Assembly: GCF_949987535.1 (NCBI RefSeq)
Contig: NC_080069.1
Span: 41,529,269-41,593,268, forward strand
Source of the DNA: Balaenoptera acutorostrata
Lineage: Eukaryota > Chordata > Mammalia > Artiodactyla > Balaenopteridae
DNA: 64,000 bases
Direction: 5' to 3'
Part shown: one piece after another, positions 26,101-38,998 of the stretch
How positions within the stretch are numbered: the stretch's first letter is position 1
Layout of the letters: each line of letters begins with the position of its first letter
The notes under the pieces: model-generated
What the model was told of the DNA's origin: nothing
The model's database searches: none
What the model saw: the letters and a program-made list of their open reading frames with translations, nothing else
Translations under genes and position numbers: made by a program

Positions 26101-29100
26101 AAAAAGTACATACGTTAATTAAAAAATACTTTACTGCTAAAAAAAATGCCAAAACAATTACAATAGTAACATCAAAGATCACTGATGACCATAACAAATA
26201 TAATAATAATGAAAAGTTTGAAATATTGTGAGAATTACCGAAATGTGACCCAGAGACACAAAGTGAGCAAACGCTGTTGGAAAAATGGCGCCTACAGACT
26301 TGCTCAACGAAGGTTTACCAAAACCCTTCAGTTTGTAAAAAACACAACCTCCGAGAAGCGCAATAAAGCAAAGCACAATAAAACAAGGTATGCCTGTACT
26401 TTTGGATGTCTTGTAGCATTTGCTGAGATAGTTATGAAATATCATATGGGGGGGACTTCCCTGGTGGCGCAGTGGTTAAGAATCCGCCTGCCAATGCAGG
26501 GGACATGGGTTCGAGCCCTGGTCCGGGAAGATCCCACATGCCATGGAGCAACTAAGCCTGTGTGCCACAACTACTGAGCCTGCGTGCCACAACTACTGAA
26601 GCCCGCACACCTGGAGCCCGTGCTCTGCAACAAGGGAAGCCACCGCAATGAGAAGCCCACACACCACAACGAAGAGTAGCCCCCTCTCCCTGCAACTAGA
26701 GAAAGCCCGCGCACAGTAACGAGGACCCAACACAGCCAAAAATTAATTAATTAATTAATTAATTATTTTAAAAAAGATCATATGGGGTAATAGTATCTGA
26801 GATTTCAGGGAAAAGAACATTAGGTCCCTGGCAATGAATAGACATATGGCTGCTAATGCCTCCCCAGTCCAAGCTCAGTGACAGCCCTGCAGTCAGGAAA
26901 CTCCTTAATCCCAGACAAACAGGGACAGCTGGTCACCCACATCAAGCTCTGTTCTTCCAGAGCCATCCCCTTGCTTAACCTTTCCCCTCTCTCCTTCAGC
27001 ACAGCCTTCACCTTGGCAGGCCTGCAAGCTGGGCCTCCTCCCAACCAAAGGAGGGATGTTATTTTACAGGCGAAAGGCAACTTGGCAACTTGGCCCCATG
27101 CTCAGGCCTAATCGATTCTCTCCCAGGCCTCCCCCAGCCCCAGGAAGCTCACCTTCCTCTGGGAAGTCCCTGCAAATCCTTGTCGATGAGTCAGAAAGAT
27201 GCGTTTGGCTTTTCCTTCAGATTTCTTTTTTGTGGTGTGCTATTGTTCCTACACTTCTCCATTGTTTTCTTACTCAGGGACTCCAAATTTACCTCCAAAT
27301 TACCTCGGCATCGGTTAGGCCAACTGCTATGCTGAATCTTTTTTTAAACTGCTGATTTGATACTTTGGTGCTGAGATAACTAAGCCATCTCTGAAAGGTC
27401 AAATGTTTACAAATTGAGAGAGAAATATGCTCCTATCATGAATTGAATCCAGAATTACAAAAAATAATGTCACGGGGAAGGAGGAACTTGCTGCCCAGAC
27501 TGCACCAGTGTCTTCAGACCTCCCCCCACCCTCTGCCCCGAGGGCAGTAGCCTCCATCCTTTCTGCCAAAGCAGATTCCTGTGGGAACATTGGGGGGATG
27601 AGCCCCTTTAACTCCCTGAAGCTTTCAGGAAGGCTCTGCCTGCCCATTAAAGCCAATAAAATCACATAAGTGAGCGAGCTCTGAATAATGGCACAAAAAG
27701 TCTTTTAATATATATTATTAATAGATTTTTCTAAATTAGATCCTGTACAAATTGTCCTTGGCCATTCTGTGTCTCTGGTGGCAGCTTGTCCCTGGCCATT
27801 TAGCTGGGAACAGAGGGGAAGGGGAACAATGGAGTAGGGGTGCGGAGAGACCCAGACCACAGCCCTGTGTGGTCTATGCAGGGTAGAAACTCTTCCCTGT
27901 AGACACACAGGCTGCACTGAAGGCATCCAAAGAGCATCAGGAAAATCGGGTCTAGAAAAAGACAACCTTTGTTAACACAGAAGTAAACTAGTTTCCAGAG
28001 TTTAATCTTTGTATAGTGATTCAAAGATCTATAGGTAAAATAGTTATTATTCTAAAAGCTAAATCCATGAATGCTTGCTTTATACAAGGCATTGTTTAAG
28101 CACCTACTGTGTCACTACTGTGAATAAGGATCTGAGGTAGCTCACACTTAATCGTGACCCAGGTTACTTTGCTCATAAGTAGTGAAGCCCATGTCTGTTT
28201 AATATCAGAACAACAAGACTATCTGCCAGTGGCTTTCAGTGTCTTGATCTAATTATTACAAATTCCCCCCAAAACGTCATTCCTTCTCTTAGAAACTAAA
28301 GTAAGAAAAGCTGATCATAGCAGGATTTTTTTTTTTTAAGTCAAGTTTCCTATGAAATAGACTCAAGCTTATCCAGAACAAATTAGAGTAAGAGACTGTA
28401 GATGGGGAAGTTGCCTGTTAAAAACGTTGTTTAGTTCAAGAGGAGTTTCCAGTATTTTGATGACATTTCAGAGGGGGAAAAGGAGGCAGAAAGAAGGAGA
28501 CTGATCCGAAAGCTACTAATACTGCTGGGGCCAATGTTAACCCGTGACCGCTCTTACCCACCACCACCCCCAGGTCCTGCCCATCGTGGTTTTCTTCAGC
28601 ACTGTGATGTCCATGTTGTACTACCTTGGATTGATGCAGTGGATCATTAAAAAGGTACCAGGACTAGAAGGCCGTGGGTGACCGGTGTAGAGCTGATTAT
28701 CGCAGGGACAAAGTCTTGAATGCCTTTTATCTGTGTTTTTCCAAAGTACCTTTCCCTTCGTACCAAGATCCACGCCCACCCCAAGTTATTAGATTTAAAC
28801 CCAAAAATCCTACATGGGTCCACAGAGGGAATTTTATCTCCAGGACTTCTAATAGGGCTGTGACTTGCAACACACTGAGCACCTTCATGAAGCGGTTATT
28901 CCGTTAGCCAAAGAATTGACTCCAAGAGATGGGGACCTGATTGTCCCTTCATCTTGGCTATCTACTCAAGGCTTACACAGAGTCACTGCTTATCCTCAGG
29001 TGATAACGAAAGTGGACCCTCCTGGTCTAGGAGTTGCTAGAGAATCAAAGCAAGAAGGGGAAGCTGATCTTTTCTCCTGAGGGATTTTTGTAAGCACACA

Positions 29101-32100
29101 ATTTTTTTTTTTTTTAGGTCTGAAAAGTTAACCTCAGTTCTGCTGCCCCAGCAGCTGTCAGTCCTACATCATGTTAGATCACAAAACTCAGAAATTTGTA
29201 AGCTAGTTTGAATGCACATGAGAGCAAGGCAGTGTATACAGGGCTTGGGCACAGACACAGCCCTCTTTTGATCCCTGTAAATAAATAAAATGGAAAAAGA
29301 GAGAGAGAGCCAGAATACCAGCAGAATTAAAAGTTTCAGCAAGAGCACCAGGGCACATAGTTTTCTGATTGTCAGTTTAAACATTCAGCATCCCTGTGTC
29401 CACATCGAAGCAGGAAGGAAGGAGAGAGGATGCAACAGGAAATCCCCATTCTGAGGTGGGCACCACAGTCTCTGGTTGGAAGGACCACTAGAGATTGGGA
29501 CCATCAACCATGTTTGTTTGAGAGTTAAGTAGAAAGGGCCAAACCTCAACTACATCCCATTACTTATTAGCTGGGCAAACTTTGACAGAACAACTAAACT
29601 GTTCTGTGCCTTGGTTTCCTCTTCTGTAAAATGGGCCTAGTTATAAGACCTCCCTCAGAGGCTTATTATGAGGATTAAATGCATTACTCAGAACAATGGC
29701 TTAAAACAGTGCCTGGAATGCTGTGAAGACTGCCATGACTGTTAGCAATTATTACAACCTATTACTTGTATACAATAGGCATTCAAAAAACTTGTATGAA
29801 ATAGACATTTCAATAGACATTGTATAGTGTTCAATGACTCAGACTTACCACTCAAATAGGATTTGATCAGCCTGCATTATGGACTATATAAGGTATACTC
29901 AAGTTTAGTACAATTGTTGAAGGCCTCAGTATTTTCCTCCAGTTTAAAGATTTTTATCCCTACTTTGAAGTTCTGTGTATACAAATAGTTCTTTACTGAC
30001 TTTATCATTTTCTGCCTTTTAGGTTGGATGGGTAATGCTAGTGACTATGGGAACATCTCCTGTTGAATCTGTAGTTGCTTCTGGCAATATATTTGTTGGA
30101 CAGGTAAGTTGTAATATCAAAAAACAAAACACTTGCTAAAATGGATACTCTTTCTAGAAAGAGAAATAAAAAAATATGACAGTGTTATTTCTTTTAGTGT
30201 AGGGGAAAGGGTGTCAAGATAATGAACCCTCAATATTGACAATGTCCAGATTCCAAGGAGAGAGAGAGTGAGAGAGCGGCCTTCTAAGAGTGTCAATGCA
30301 CTAGTGTGGAATTTGGGTCCTTGAAAATTTATGGAGAGGAAGAAAGATTGAATCATTTTATCAAAGCATAGGGCTTCTCATGTATAGATTCTCAATAAGT
30401 CCTTTCTGACTTAACTGAATTGTTGAGGTTTCTGGCCCACCCGTCAGAGGCTAGCAGCTCATCCACTCAAATGGAGTTCACCATTTATCTTGAAGCTGCA
30501 AACATGTAACAGGCAGCCTCACGCTCTGTAGTATAATGTTTGTGGCAACGAAAGAAACCAAAAAGGTTTTCCACCAACACCATGCAGCCATATAAATACT
30601 CATTCTCAACTTATCTGAACTGTCTCTTTGCTGAGCCTGAAGAAAAATGCTGATGAGCAAAAGTATTTTCACCTTCCTTATCCATCACGTGGATAAATGC
30701 TCTCTTTTTAAAAAATATTTATTTATTTACTTATTTATTTGGTTGCACCAGGTCTTACTTGCTGCAGGAGGGCTCCTTAGTTGCGGCTCACCAGGTCCTT
30801 AGTTGTGACACACGGGTTCCTTAGTTGTGGCATGCAAACTCTTAGTTGCAGCATGCATGTGGGATCTAGTTCCCTGACCAGGGATCAAACCTGGGCCCCC
30901 TGCATTGAGAGTGTGGAGTCTTATCCACTGTGCCACCAGGGAAGTCCCGATAGAGGCTCTTTTGCCCGAAGTCCATTTAAGCAAAGAAATATGTTGCCAA
31001 GTTCTGTCCCTCAAAATGGCAGCATTCCTAAGGGGCAGATAAGTAAGAAATGGTAATAATCATCCTCATCATTCAGGATATATGGCTTCAGGCAGAATGG
31101 AATCACACACCAAGGAAACCAAGTGTGAATACTTGCTAGCACGGCTGTGCAAAGAAATTGAACTCGAAGCAAAAATCAAGTCACCCAGAAAAACACATGG
31201 CTCCAGATCAGTAGGCTTATACAACTGCTCCAGGCAGGCTGAGCCTTCTGATTGGTAAGCCCAGCTTACTAGCCTGGAGCAAAGTCTTTAGAGTTGGGCC
31301 CATACTTCTTTCCCCAGGAGTTGAAATTGTTATAATTATAGCCATAAAATCTCTCAGGACTAATTAGGGCACCATCTTGAGTTGATTACTCCTACCTGCA
31401 GGGTAAGAGGGCTCATGTACTGGGTTTCTATTTGGTCCATAAATTGAAGCTCAACACACTCAATCTCATAGCACAATTAGAAATAATGAGGGGAAAATTG
31501 TAAAATTGCACACATGCTTCTGTGGTGCTCAATTTGATACTTAATATGCTAAAAGTACAGCTATTATTTATGGAGAGCCCATGCTGCAGGCCACCTGCCC
31601 TCCTTAATGGGACTCAAGCCTTTACAACTACACTCTAATTGATTCCTTTCCGTGCAAGGGGAAGAGGGGGGGTCTCTGATTCTCAATTAGGAATGGGCCT
31701 GTGGGCACCGGTATATGTTATTGCTGGTATTTTTTCATACTTGTGTCTTGTTTCCCTATAGTATCAGCAAAGAGGTTTAGGGTCTGTTGAGATGAAGCTG
31801 GAAGATAGGAAGTCACAGAGGTTTGGGAATCACAGTTCCCAAGGCCAGACCACTGGGCAGTTACTTGGCCCATGGTGCTCCAACCTTAGAAAACAGTACT
31901 AAGCCATCACAGTCCAATCCTAGGCTAGGTGAGAGCCTTATGTGAATTGGCTTTGCAAACTTCACACGTGACTCTGTATGCACACTGCCCTGGAGTCCAA
32001 AAGACCCAGACAATGATGGTGTGGGTTCTCAAACATGAGCACGCATCGGAACCACCAGGAAGCCTTGTTAAAACACTACTGCTGGACCCAGCCCCAGAGT

Positions 32101-35100
32101 TTCTGATTCAATAAATTTGAGAATTTGCATGTCAAACGAGTTCCTGTGTCAAGCTGATAGAGTTGGTCTGAAGTCCACTCTTAGAAATACTGCTGTAGAG
32201 AATGGAATTTTGAGTACATTAGCATGTCCTTGTGAGGGAACGTTTAATCTGATCACTTTTTGTTTCCAGACAGAGTCTCCACTGCTGATCCGACCGTATT
32301 TACCATACGTCACCAAGTCTGAACTCCACGCAGTCATGGCCGCCGGGTTCTCTACCATTGCTGGAAGTGTCTTAGGCGCATACATTTCTTTTGGGGTAAG
32401 AATGTTTGGGGATTAATTTACGGAAAAATTCAACCTCTTCTTCCTTTGCTATTGTTATTTCTGCTTTTTCCTTTACCATTGCTGCCAGATAAGAAGGGCA
32501 AAAGAGTGTTCTTTTTGCTGTCTAGTTGGTCACAGTTTCTTTGGCATTTGAATGGAGTGACCCCAAGGAGCCTTGGTGTTTCACTCTCATATCTCTGCCA
32601 CCTAAATGTGAACTATATCCAACCATAGCAGAATGAAATCATATTATGATTTGGCTGAAAATTTGAATAAGTAAAAGAAAAAAAAAAAAACTATTACTGA
32701 CACTAGTTAAAGGCCATCTAGGTCAGTGGTCAGCAAACTATGGCCCATGGGCCAAATTTAGATCACTTCCTTTTTTTTGTAACTAAAGTTTGATTGGAAA
32801 CCAGCTATCCTGTTCATTATCTAAGCAGCTTTTATGATACAGTCTTGAGTAGTTGTGGCCCTAAAAGCCAAAACTATTCACCCTCTACAGAAAACATTTT
32901 CTGACTCCTGGCTTACAGCACTGATTCTCAAAACTTACTTCACGTTAGAATCACCTGGGAGCTTTTAAAAGCCCTAATACCCAGGCCCATACCCCAGAGT
33001 AATTCAACAGAATCTCTTGGGATGAGACCCAGGCATCAGTATTTCTTTTCAATCCTCAGGTTTCAATGTATAGCCCAGTTTGAGAGCAGGTGGTCTATGG
33101 GATGGCGCTGAAGAACGTTATGGTAACTGGTGCACATGCCCTGAGCACAGGGCTTATTTACAACCCCCAGTGAAGAAATGGAATAACACAGCAGCTGTGT
33201 GGTCCAGGTGATGAGGAATTCTTACAAGATAGGCAAGTTTCATTCCAGGACTTCATCTGAGCCTCACAGAACAAATCAGTAGGAAGAGGGAAGAAAAAAA
33301 GGGTGAAGGAGGCCTCAGGAATACCAGTTTGACTGACTCCATAGATGGATTGCTGTAGGAATTCTACCTACAAAACTGTGCTGTGTGGAATGGGAGTGGG
33401 GAGGGAGGTGCAGATTCTATAATTCTGAAAATACAGGGAAGAGAATCCAGAAACAAGATAAGGATGTGGGAAGGGAAAGGGGAAGAGTTTAAGTAGACCT
33501 GCAAAGAGGAAAACAGAAACCGCTTACAGATTAAAGGGACTCTGGATAAACACATATTATGTAGGGGCACAAAGGACATCGGAAAGCAAAAGGAAAATGG
33601 AGAGGGGTGTACCCATGCCTGCGCCCCAGATACCCACCATCTAAACTGATGATGTAATGAAATAGCTTTAGAGACTATATGAACATTCAGAGGAACAACA
33701 GAGAGGTAGAGTTATCTTCTTTGAAAGTTTCTACAACACAGGATTAATTCTCTTCTGAAATGCTCAGATTGTGGTTTTGTGCTTCTCCCCGAGGATGTGG
33801 TCAACTGGTATAACTTCCTCCCTCCTCTCAAGGTGATACCCAGTGTGTGGCTCTTTGAGCTCTTCCAAGCCTCCAAAGAAACATTGATTTCTGGCATGTA
33901 ATCAATGCCTGCCTTGTAAGGCATTTGAGCCATTCATTCGGAACACAACAGAAAAGCTAAATCTAAGTTGGTCTTCTTTCTCCTGAAATCACAGGTTTCG
34001 TCCTCTCACTTGTTAACTGCTTCAGTTATGTCTGCACCTGCGGCATTGGCTATTTCTAAACTTTTTTGGCCTGAGACAGAAACACCTAAAATAACCCTCA
34101 AGAAAGCCATGAAAATGGAAAATGGGTAAGTGGGACACGTTCACCTAGTTATTAGTTATTGACTATACAAGCAGGAGGTTGGCGGGAGGGGAGGTTTTCT
34201 CCAGTCCAGATTCAAAGTACAGCAAGAATTTGATTATCAGAGAACACAGTGAATTAAAGTGAATTTAATTTCCCATGACTATGTAGACTTCACCCAAAAT
34301 ATCTTGTCTCAGTACTCGAGGAGATCTTTTCTAAATATCAATACCTAAATGTCAATACATTTCCTTGACTATTCAGTGTAGATATTTCATTTAATTAATT
34401 TTTTTAGACTGAAGTAGAGTTGATTTTCAATATTATATTAGTTTTAGGTGAAGAGATATTTAATTTTAAATATAGCATAGGGTTCATTGGGCCACGATTT
34501 AAGACTGTTAGAAAGCCATAGGATCACCGTTTCTGGAAGTTTCTTATATAATAGGGAAGATAAGTGTGATATCAGTATTCCTTTTTATTAAAAATTATTT
34601 ATTTATTTATTAAAATATTTCTTTCTTTATTTGGCTGCATTAAGTCTTAGTTGCGGTGCGAGAGCTCTTCGTTACAGCAGGCGGGCTTCTCTCTAGTTGT
34701 GGTGTGTGGGCTCAGTAGTTGAGGCACACGGGCTCTCTAGTTGTGGCACACAGTCTCTCTAGTTGTGATGCATGGGCTCTAGAGCCTGCACGCTTAGTTG
34801 TCCCATGGCATGTGGGATCTTAGTTCCCCGACCAGAGATCGAACCCATGTCCCCTACATTGGAAGGCAGATTCTTAACCATTGGACCACCAGGGAAGTCC
34901 CGATATAGGTATTTCTAACCCCTCTTAGGTTCATTTACTTTTTGCCCTGTTCAAAAGAAAGAGAAGAGGGTGGAAAAAACTCAGGGATATAGGGTATTCA
35001 AAAGTATGTCATTAAGTAACAGAATTCATCAACCAATATGTTTCTGAGATTCATCCCTTGTTTGTATGTAGAGAGAGTCATAACCATGAGTGAAAAAGCA

Positions 35101-38100
35101 AGTTGCCAAAGAACATATATGTTCAAATATGTGGATTTCACTTATATAGGTAGCAAGTATGTAAACTGACACAATGTACTATGTAGGGATAAAGAAAAAT
35201 TGAAAAGAAAGGGAATCATAAGCAAATTCTAGTGGGCCAAGTACCTCTGAGATTAGAGAGAAGAAGATGAGATGAAGTAGGGGGTGCTCAAAGCTGATAT
35301 GACTCTCCATTTCTTAAATGAGGTGGTGGATACACACGCCTTCCTTGAATTGCTAGTTCTTTTACTGTGAATATTTTATAAATATTCTCTGGAAGCTACT
35401 TTTAATTAAATATCATTGTTAAAACCTGTAATATTTTTATCCCAATTTTTTAATTATAAACGCCTCCAAATTAAAAGAGTAGTATAACATTTAGACACTC
35501 ATATGCCCATCACCTACACGCAACAATTATAAATCCCATCATGATTTCACAGAATTCAGGTGAGTATTTCAGCCAGGACATGGGTCTGAGAGTTTGTCTC
35601 TCCATTTGAATGCGCTCTGATTATGCCATTTCTACACCTGTGATGTCCATCCACTGATAATCCCTTCGTAATTCTGGAATTGCTATTTTTTGATAAAGTG
35701 ATTCAAAGAATCTCCTAGAAGCCGCAACACAGGGAGCATCCTCATCCATTCCCCTGGTGGCAAACATCGCTGTGAATTTGATTGCCTTCCTGGCCCTGTT
35801 GTCTTTTGTGAATTCAGCCCTGTCCTGGTTTGGAAACATGTTTGACTACCCACAACTGAGTTTCGAGGTATGATTCTATCATGTTTTTCCTCCTTTTTGT
35901 TTCTGCCAATCTTTGTTTAAAAATAAAATAGGTTTGTGAACAGCCTTTCCTAACGTGTATAGTGCACTCTTATACACTGTACAAACTTATCATGAATCCC
36001 CCTATTGCCACCCCCCTTTTGCTGTCTCCTATCACCCTCCTTACCCCAACACAGAACCATTCTGTCCTGACCCCGTTCCCCAAAATCCAGGTTACTTCAA
36101 ATGACCCAGTTTCAAACTTGACTCCTAATGGATATAGACAGGCTAGGGAATGCACAGGGATCTCTGTGCCTAAAGGACACACAGAGGGGGCGGGAACAAT
36201 CTGGTCATGAGGGTGAGGCCGAAGAACCAGAAGCAAATCACTACTCTAATAAAGTATCCATTTTTGGTTTTTGTAGGTAATATGCTCCTACATCTTCATG
36301 CCCTTTGCCTTCATGATGGGAGTGGACTGGCAAGACAGCTTTATGGTTGCCAAACTCATAGGTTATAAGACATTCTTCAATGAATTTGTGGCTTATGAGA
36401 AACTCTCAAAATTGATCCATTTAAGGCAAGAGGGTGGACCCAAATTTGTGGATGGTGTGCAGCAATATATGTCGGTGAGTAAATTTTTTCCCCCAATATA
36501 CTTCTTCGTCACACACATACATTCATCAAATAGCTGCTGGTGCCTCTGTGTGTCAGGCACCATGCCAGGCATTTGGGGTACATCAGAAGGAAACAGGCCA
36601 AAAATCTCTGACATCATAATGTACATAGTGACTCATAATTGTCAGTTGTGTTGAGTTAATCACAGTGTCTGTGTGCACACACGTGCGCGTGCGCGTGTGT
36701 GTGTGTGTGTACAGAAAGAAACGCAGCTAATCCTTACCACTGTGATCATTTACCTTTGAGCACTATCAATACAAACCCAGAGTCATATGAGCTGGGATTG
36801 GAATCAATCAACAGATATTTATGGAATGTCTTCTGTGAGCACCGTGCTATGTATGGAGGCCACGGTGTTGAATGAGTGATAAGGCCTCTGCTCTCATGGG
36901 GCTCATAGTCTAATGACCATGAAGGACTCTTCCTTCCTATTTAAGAAATTTTTTGAACTCTGAGAAACTGCCTAAGTGCTGCAAAGCGCCTGGACATCCG
37001 AAAGAAACAGTGAGACACAGTAACTACTCTCCAAGTGAATGAGGGAAGAGAAAAAGCTCAGGGCCTTTCAGACAACCACCCTATAATTATGTCAGGATTT
37101 CGGGTCCATAGCCTGCAAGGAGATGCGCATGTCTGCTTGGCCTTGAATGGGATGAGGGAACTTGGAAGAGGCCATTATTTAAGCCATATTTGCAGCTGAG
37201 TCTCTAACTTCTACTTTCCAGAAGAACAGAATTGTCACACGTCGAAACTCTTAGGGAAATGGTGAACATTTCCGACCACCACCATGACTCATTAAAACAA
37301 TCCATTTGGAATTAATGTCCTGGGCAGATATTTGGCTTTAAAAGGAACGGGGAGGGAAAGCATGCTGCCCAAGGTTCTAACTGAGACTGCCCGCCTCTGA
37401 CCACCACCACCATCTCACCCAGCCTCCCAAACACCAAACATGCAAATTTTCCTCCCACATGTCACACAAATATCACAGCAAACTCCAGGAGAGTACTGAT
37501 TTGTATTTTATGGTCAGCGGCATTTTGACCCACACATCTGATATGAACAAGAGCTCTAGGACAGTAGGTCTCCTGCGTCTCAAATGTTCATTCTTCAACT
37601 GACCACGCAATGGAGCTTGGCCAAATGTCCTTATTGTTTGGATGCCACCACAAACTAGCTTGCTTCCCTGCCAAAAGTAAAGAATAGGCTAAATTAAGTG
37701 AAATGTTTTCCGTCCCCAACTGGCAGTTGCCTGGAGAACATAGTTTTGCTAAAAGGAAGCTCTCAGTTCTGGTTGTGCTAATCAGGTTTGTGAACAGGTT
37801 ATTAGGAGAACAGAAATAGAACAGTAGAGCTGGTTTAGGTTGGGAGTGAGCCCAACCAGAGGCAGACCCACAGAAGATATTTGGAGATATGAGCTCAATG
37901 GCTTCCACTATTGTTGAGTCACAAAGGGGAAAACATTTTGTTTTTCCCAATTTGTTATTTCCAATCAACCAAATGGGGATGAGTTCCTACAATTTCTGTT
38001 CACCAACCAACAAGTGGTGGGAGTGTCCCACCATCTACTGGAAAAAGTACCACATGACTAAAACATTTGATCTGGGTCCATGAGGCAAAAACCCAGTGTA

Positions 38101-38943
38101 ATCCATTGCATTATGCCCACTGACGACCTCCATCTAAGCGGTCAGAATGTGTAGGTACAGATGGCCAACAGGCACATGGAAAGATGCTCAACATCACTAA
38201 TTATTAGAGAAATGCAAATCAAAACTACAAGGTACCACCTCACACCAGTCAGAATGGCCATCATTAAAAAGTCTACAAATAATAAATGCTGGAGAGGGTG
38301 TGTAGAAAAGGTAACCCTCCTACACTCTTGGTGGGAATGTACTTTAGTGCAGCCACTATGGAAAACAGTATGGAGGTTCCTCAAAAAACTAAAAATAGAG
38401 TTTCCACATGATCCAGCAATCCCACTCCTGGGCATATATCTGGACAAAACTATAATATGAAAAGATACATGCACCCCAGTGTTCATAGCAGCACTATCTA
38501 CAATAGCCAAGACATGGATGCAACCTAAATATCCATCGACAGATGAATGGATAAAGAAGATATGGTCTATATACATAATGGAATACTACTCAGCCATAAA
38601 AAAGAATGAAATGATACCATTTGCAGTGACATGGGTGGACCTAGAGATTATCATACTAAGTGAAGTAAGTCAGAAAGAGAAAGACAAATACCATATGATA
38701 TCACTTATATCTAAGTGGAATCTAAAATATGACACAGATGAACTTATTTACGAAACAGAAACAGACTCACAGACATAGAAAACAAACTTATGGTTACCAA
38801 CGGGGAAAGGAGGAGGGGGAAGGGATAAATTAGGAGTTCGGAATTAGCAGATACAAACTACTATATATAAAATTGATAAACAACAAGGTCCTACTGTATA
38901 GCACAGGGAACTATATTTAATACCCTGTAATAAACCATAATGG

Positions 38944-38998
<55 letters not shown>

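Larger units (their letters stand above)
25700..28573 (+). other. Intron after visible exon 7
   Basis: Contains a Tigger-derived element (25941-26397), a SINE (26452-26776) and a possible L2/MIR fragment near 28080-28210. The rest is unrecognised, including 26800-28000. Confidence 0.65.
30104..32269 (+). other. Intron after visible exon 9
   Basis: Contains a SINE (30709-30948) and a MER5A-like element (32018-32205) close to the next exon. The rest is unrecognised. Confidence 0.65.
32396..33994 (+). other. Intron after visible exon 10
   Basis: Two old hAT-type elements lie at 32715-32915 and 32926-33095. The rest is unrecognised. Confidence 0.6.

Noticed and set aside
38161..38778. Two 99-codon ORFs in the SLC28A3 intron
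   Set aside because: They are pieces of L1 ORF2 broken by a stop and frameshift, not host exons.
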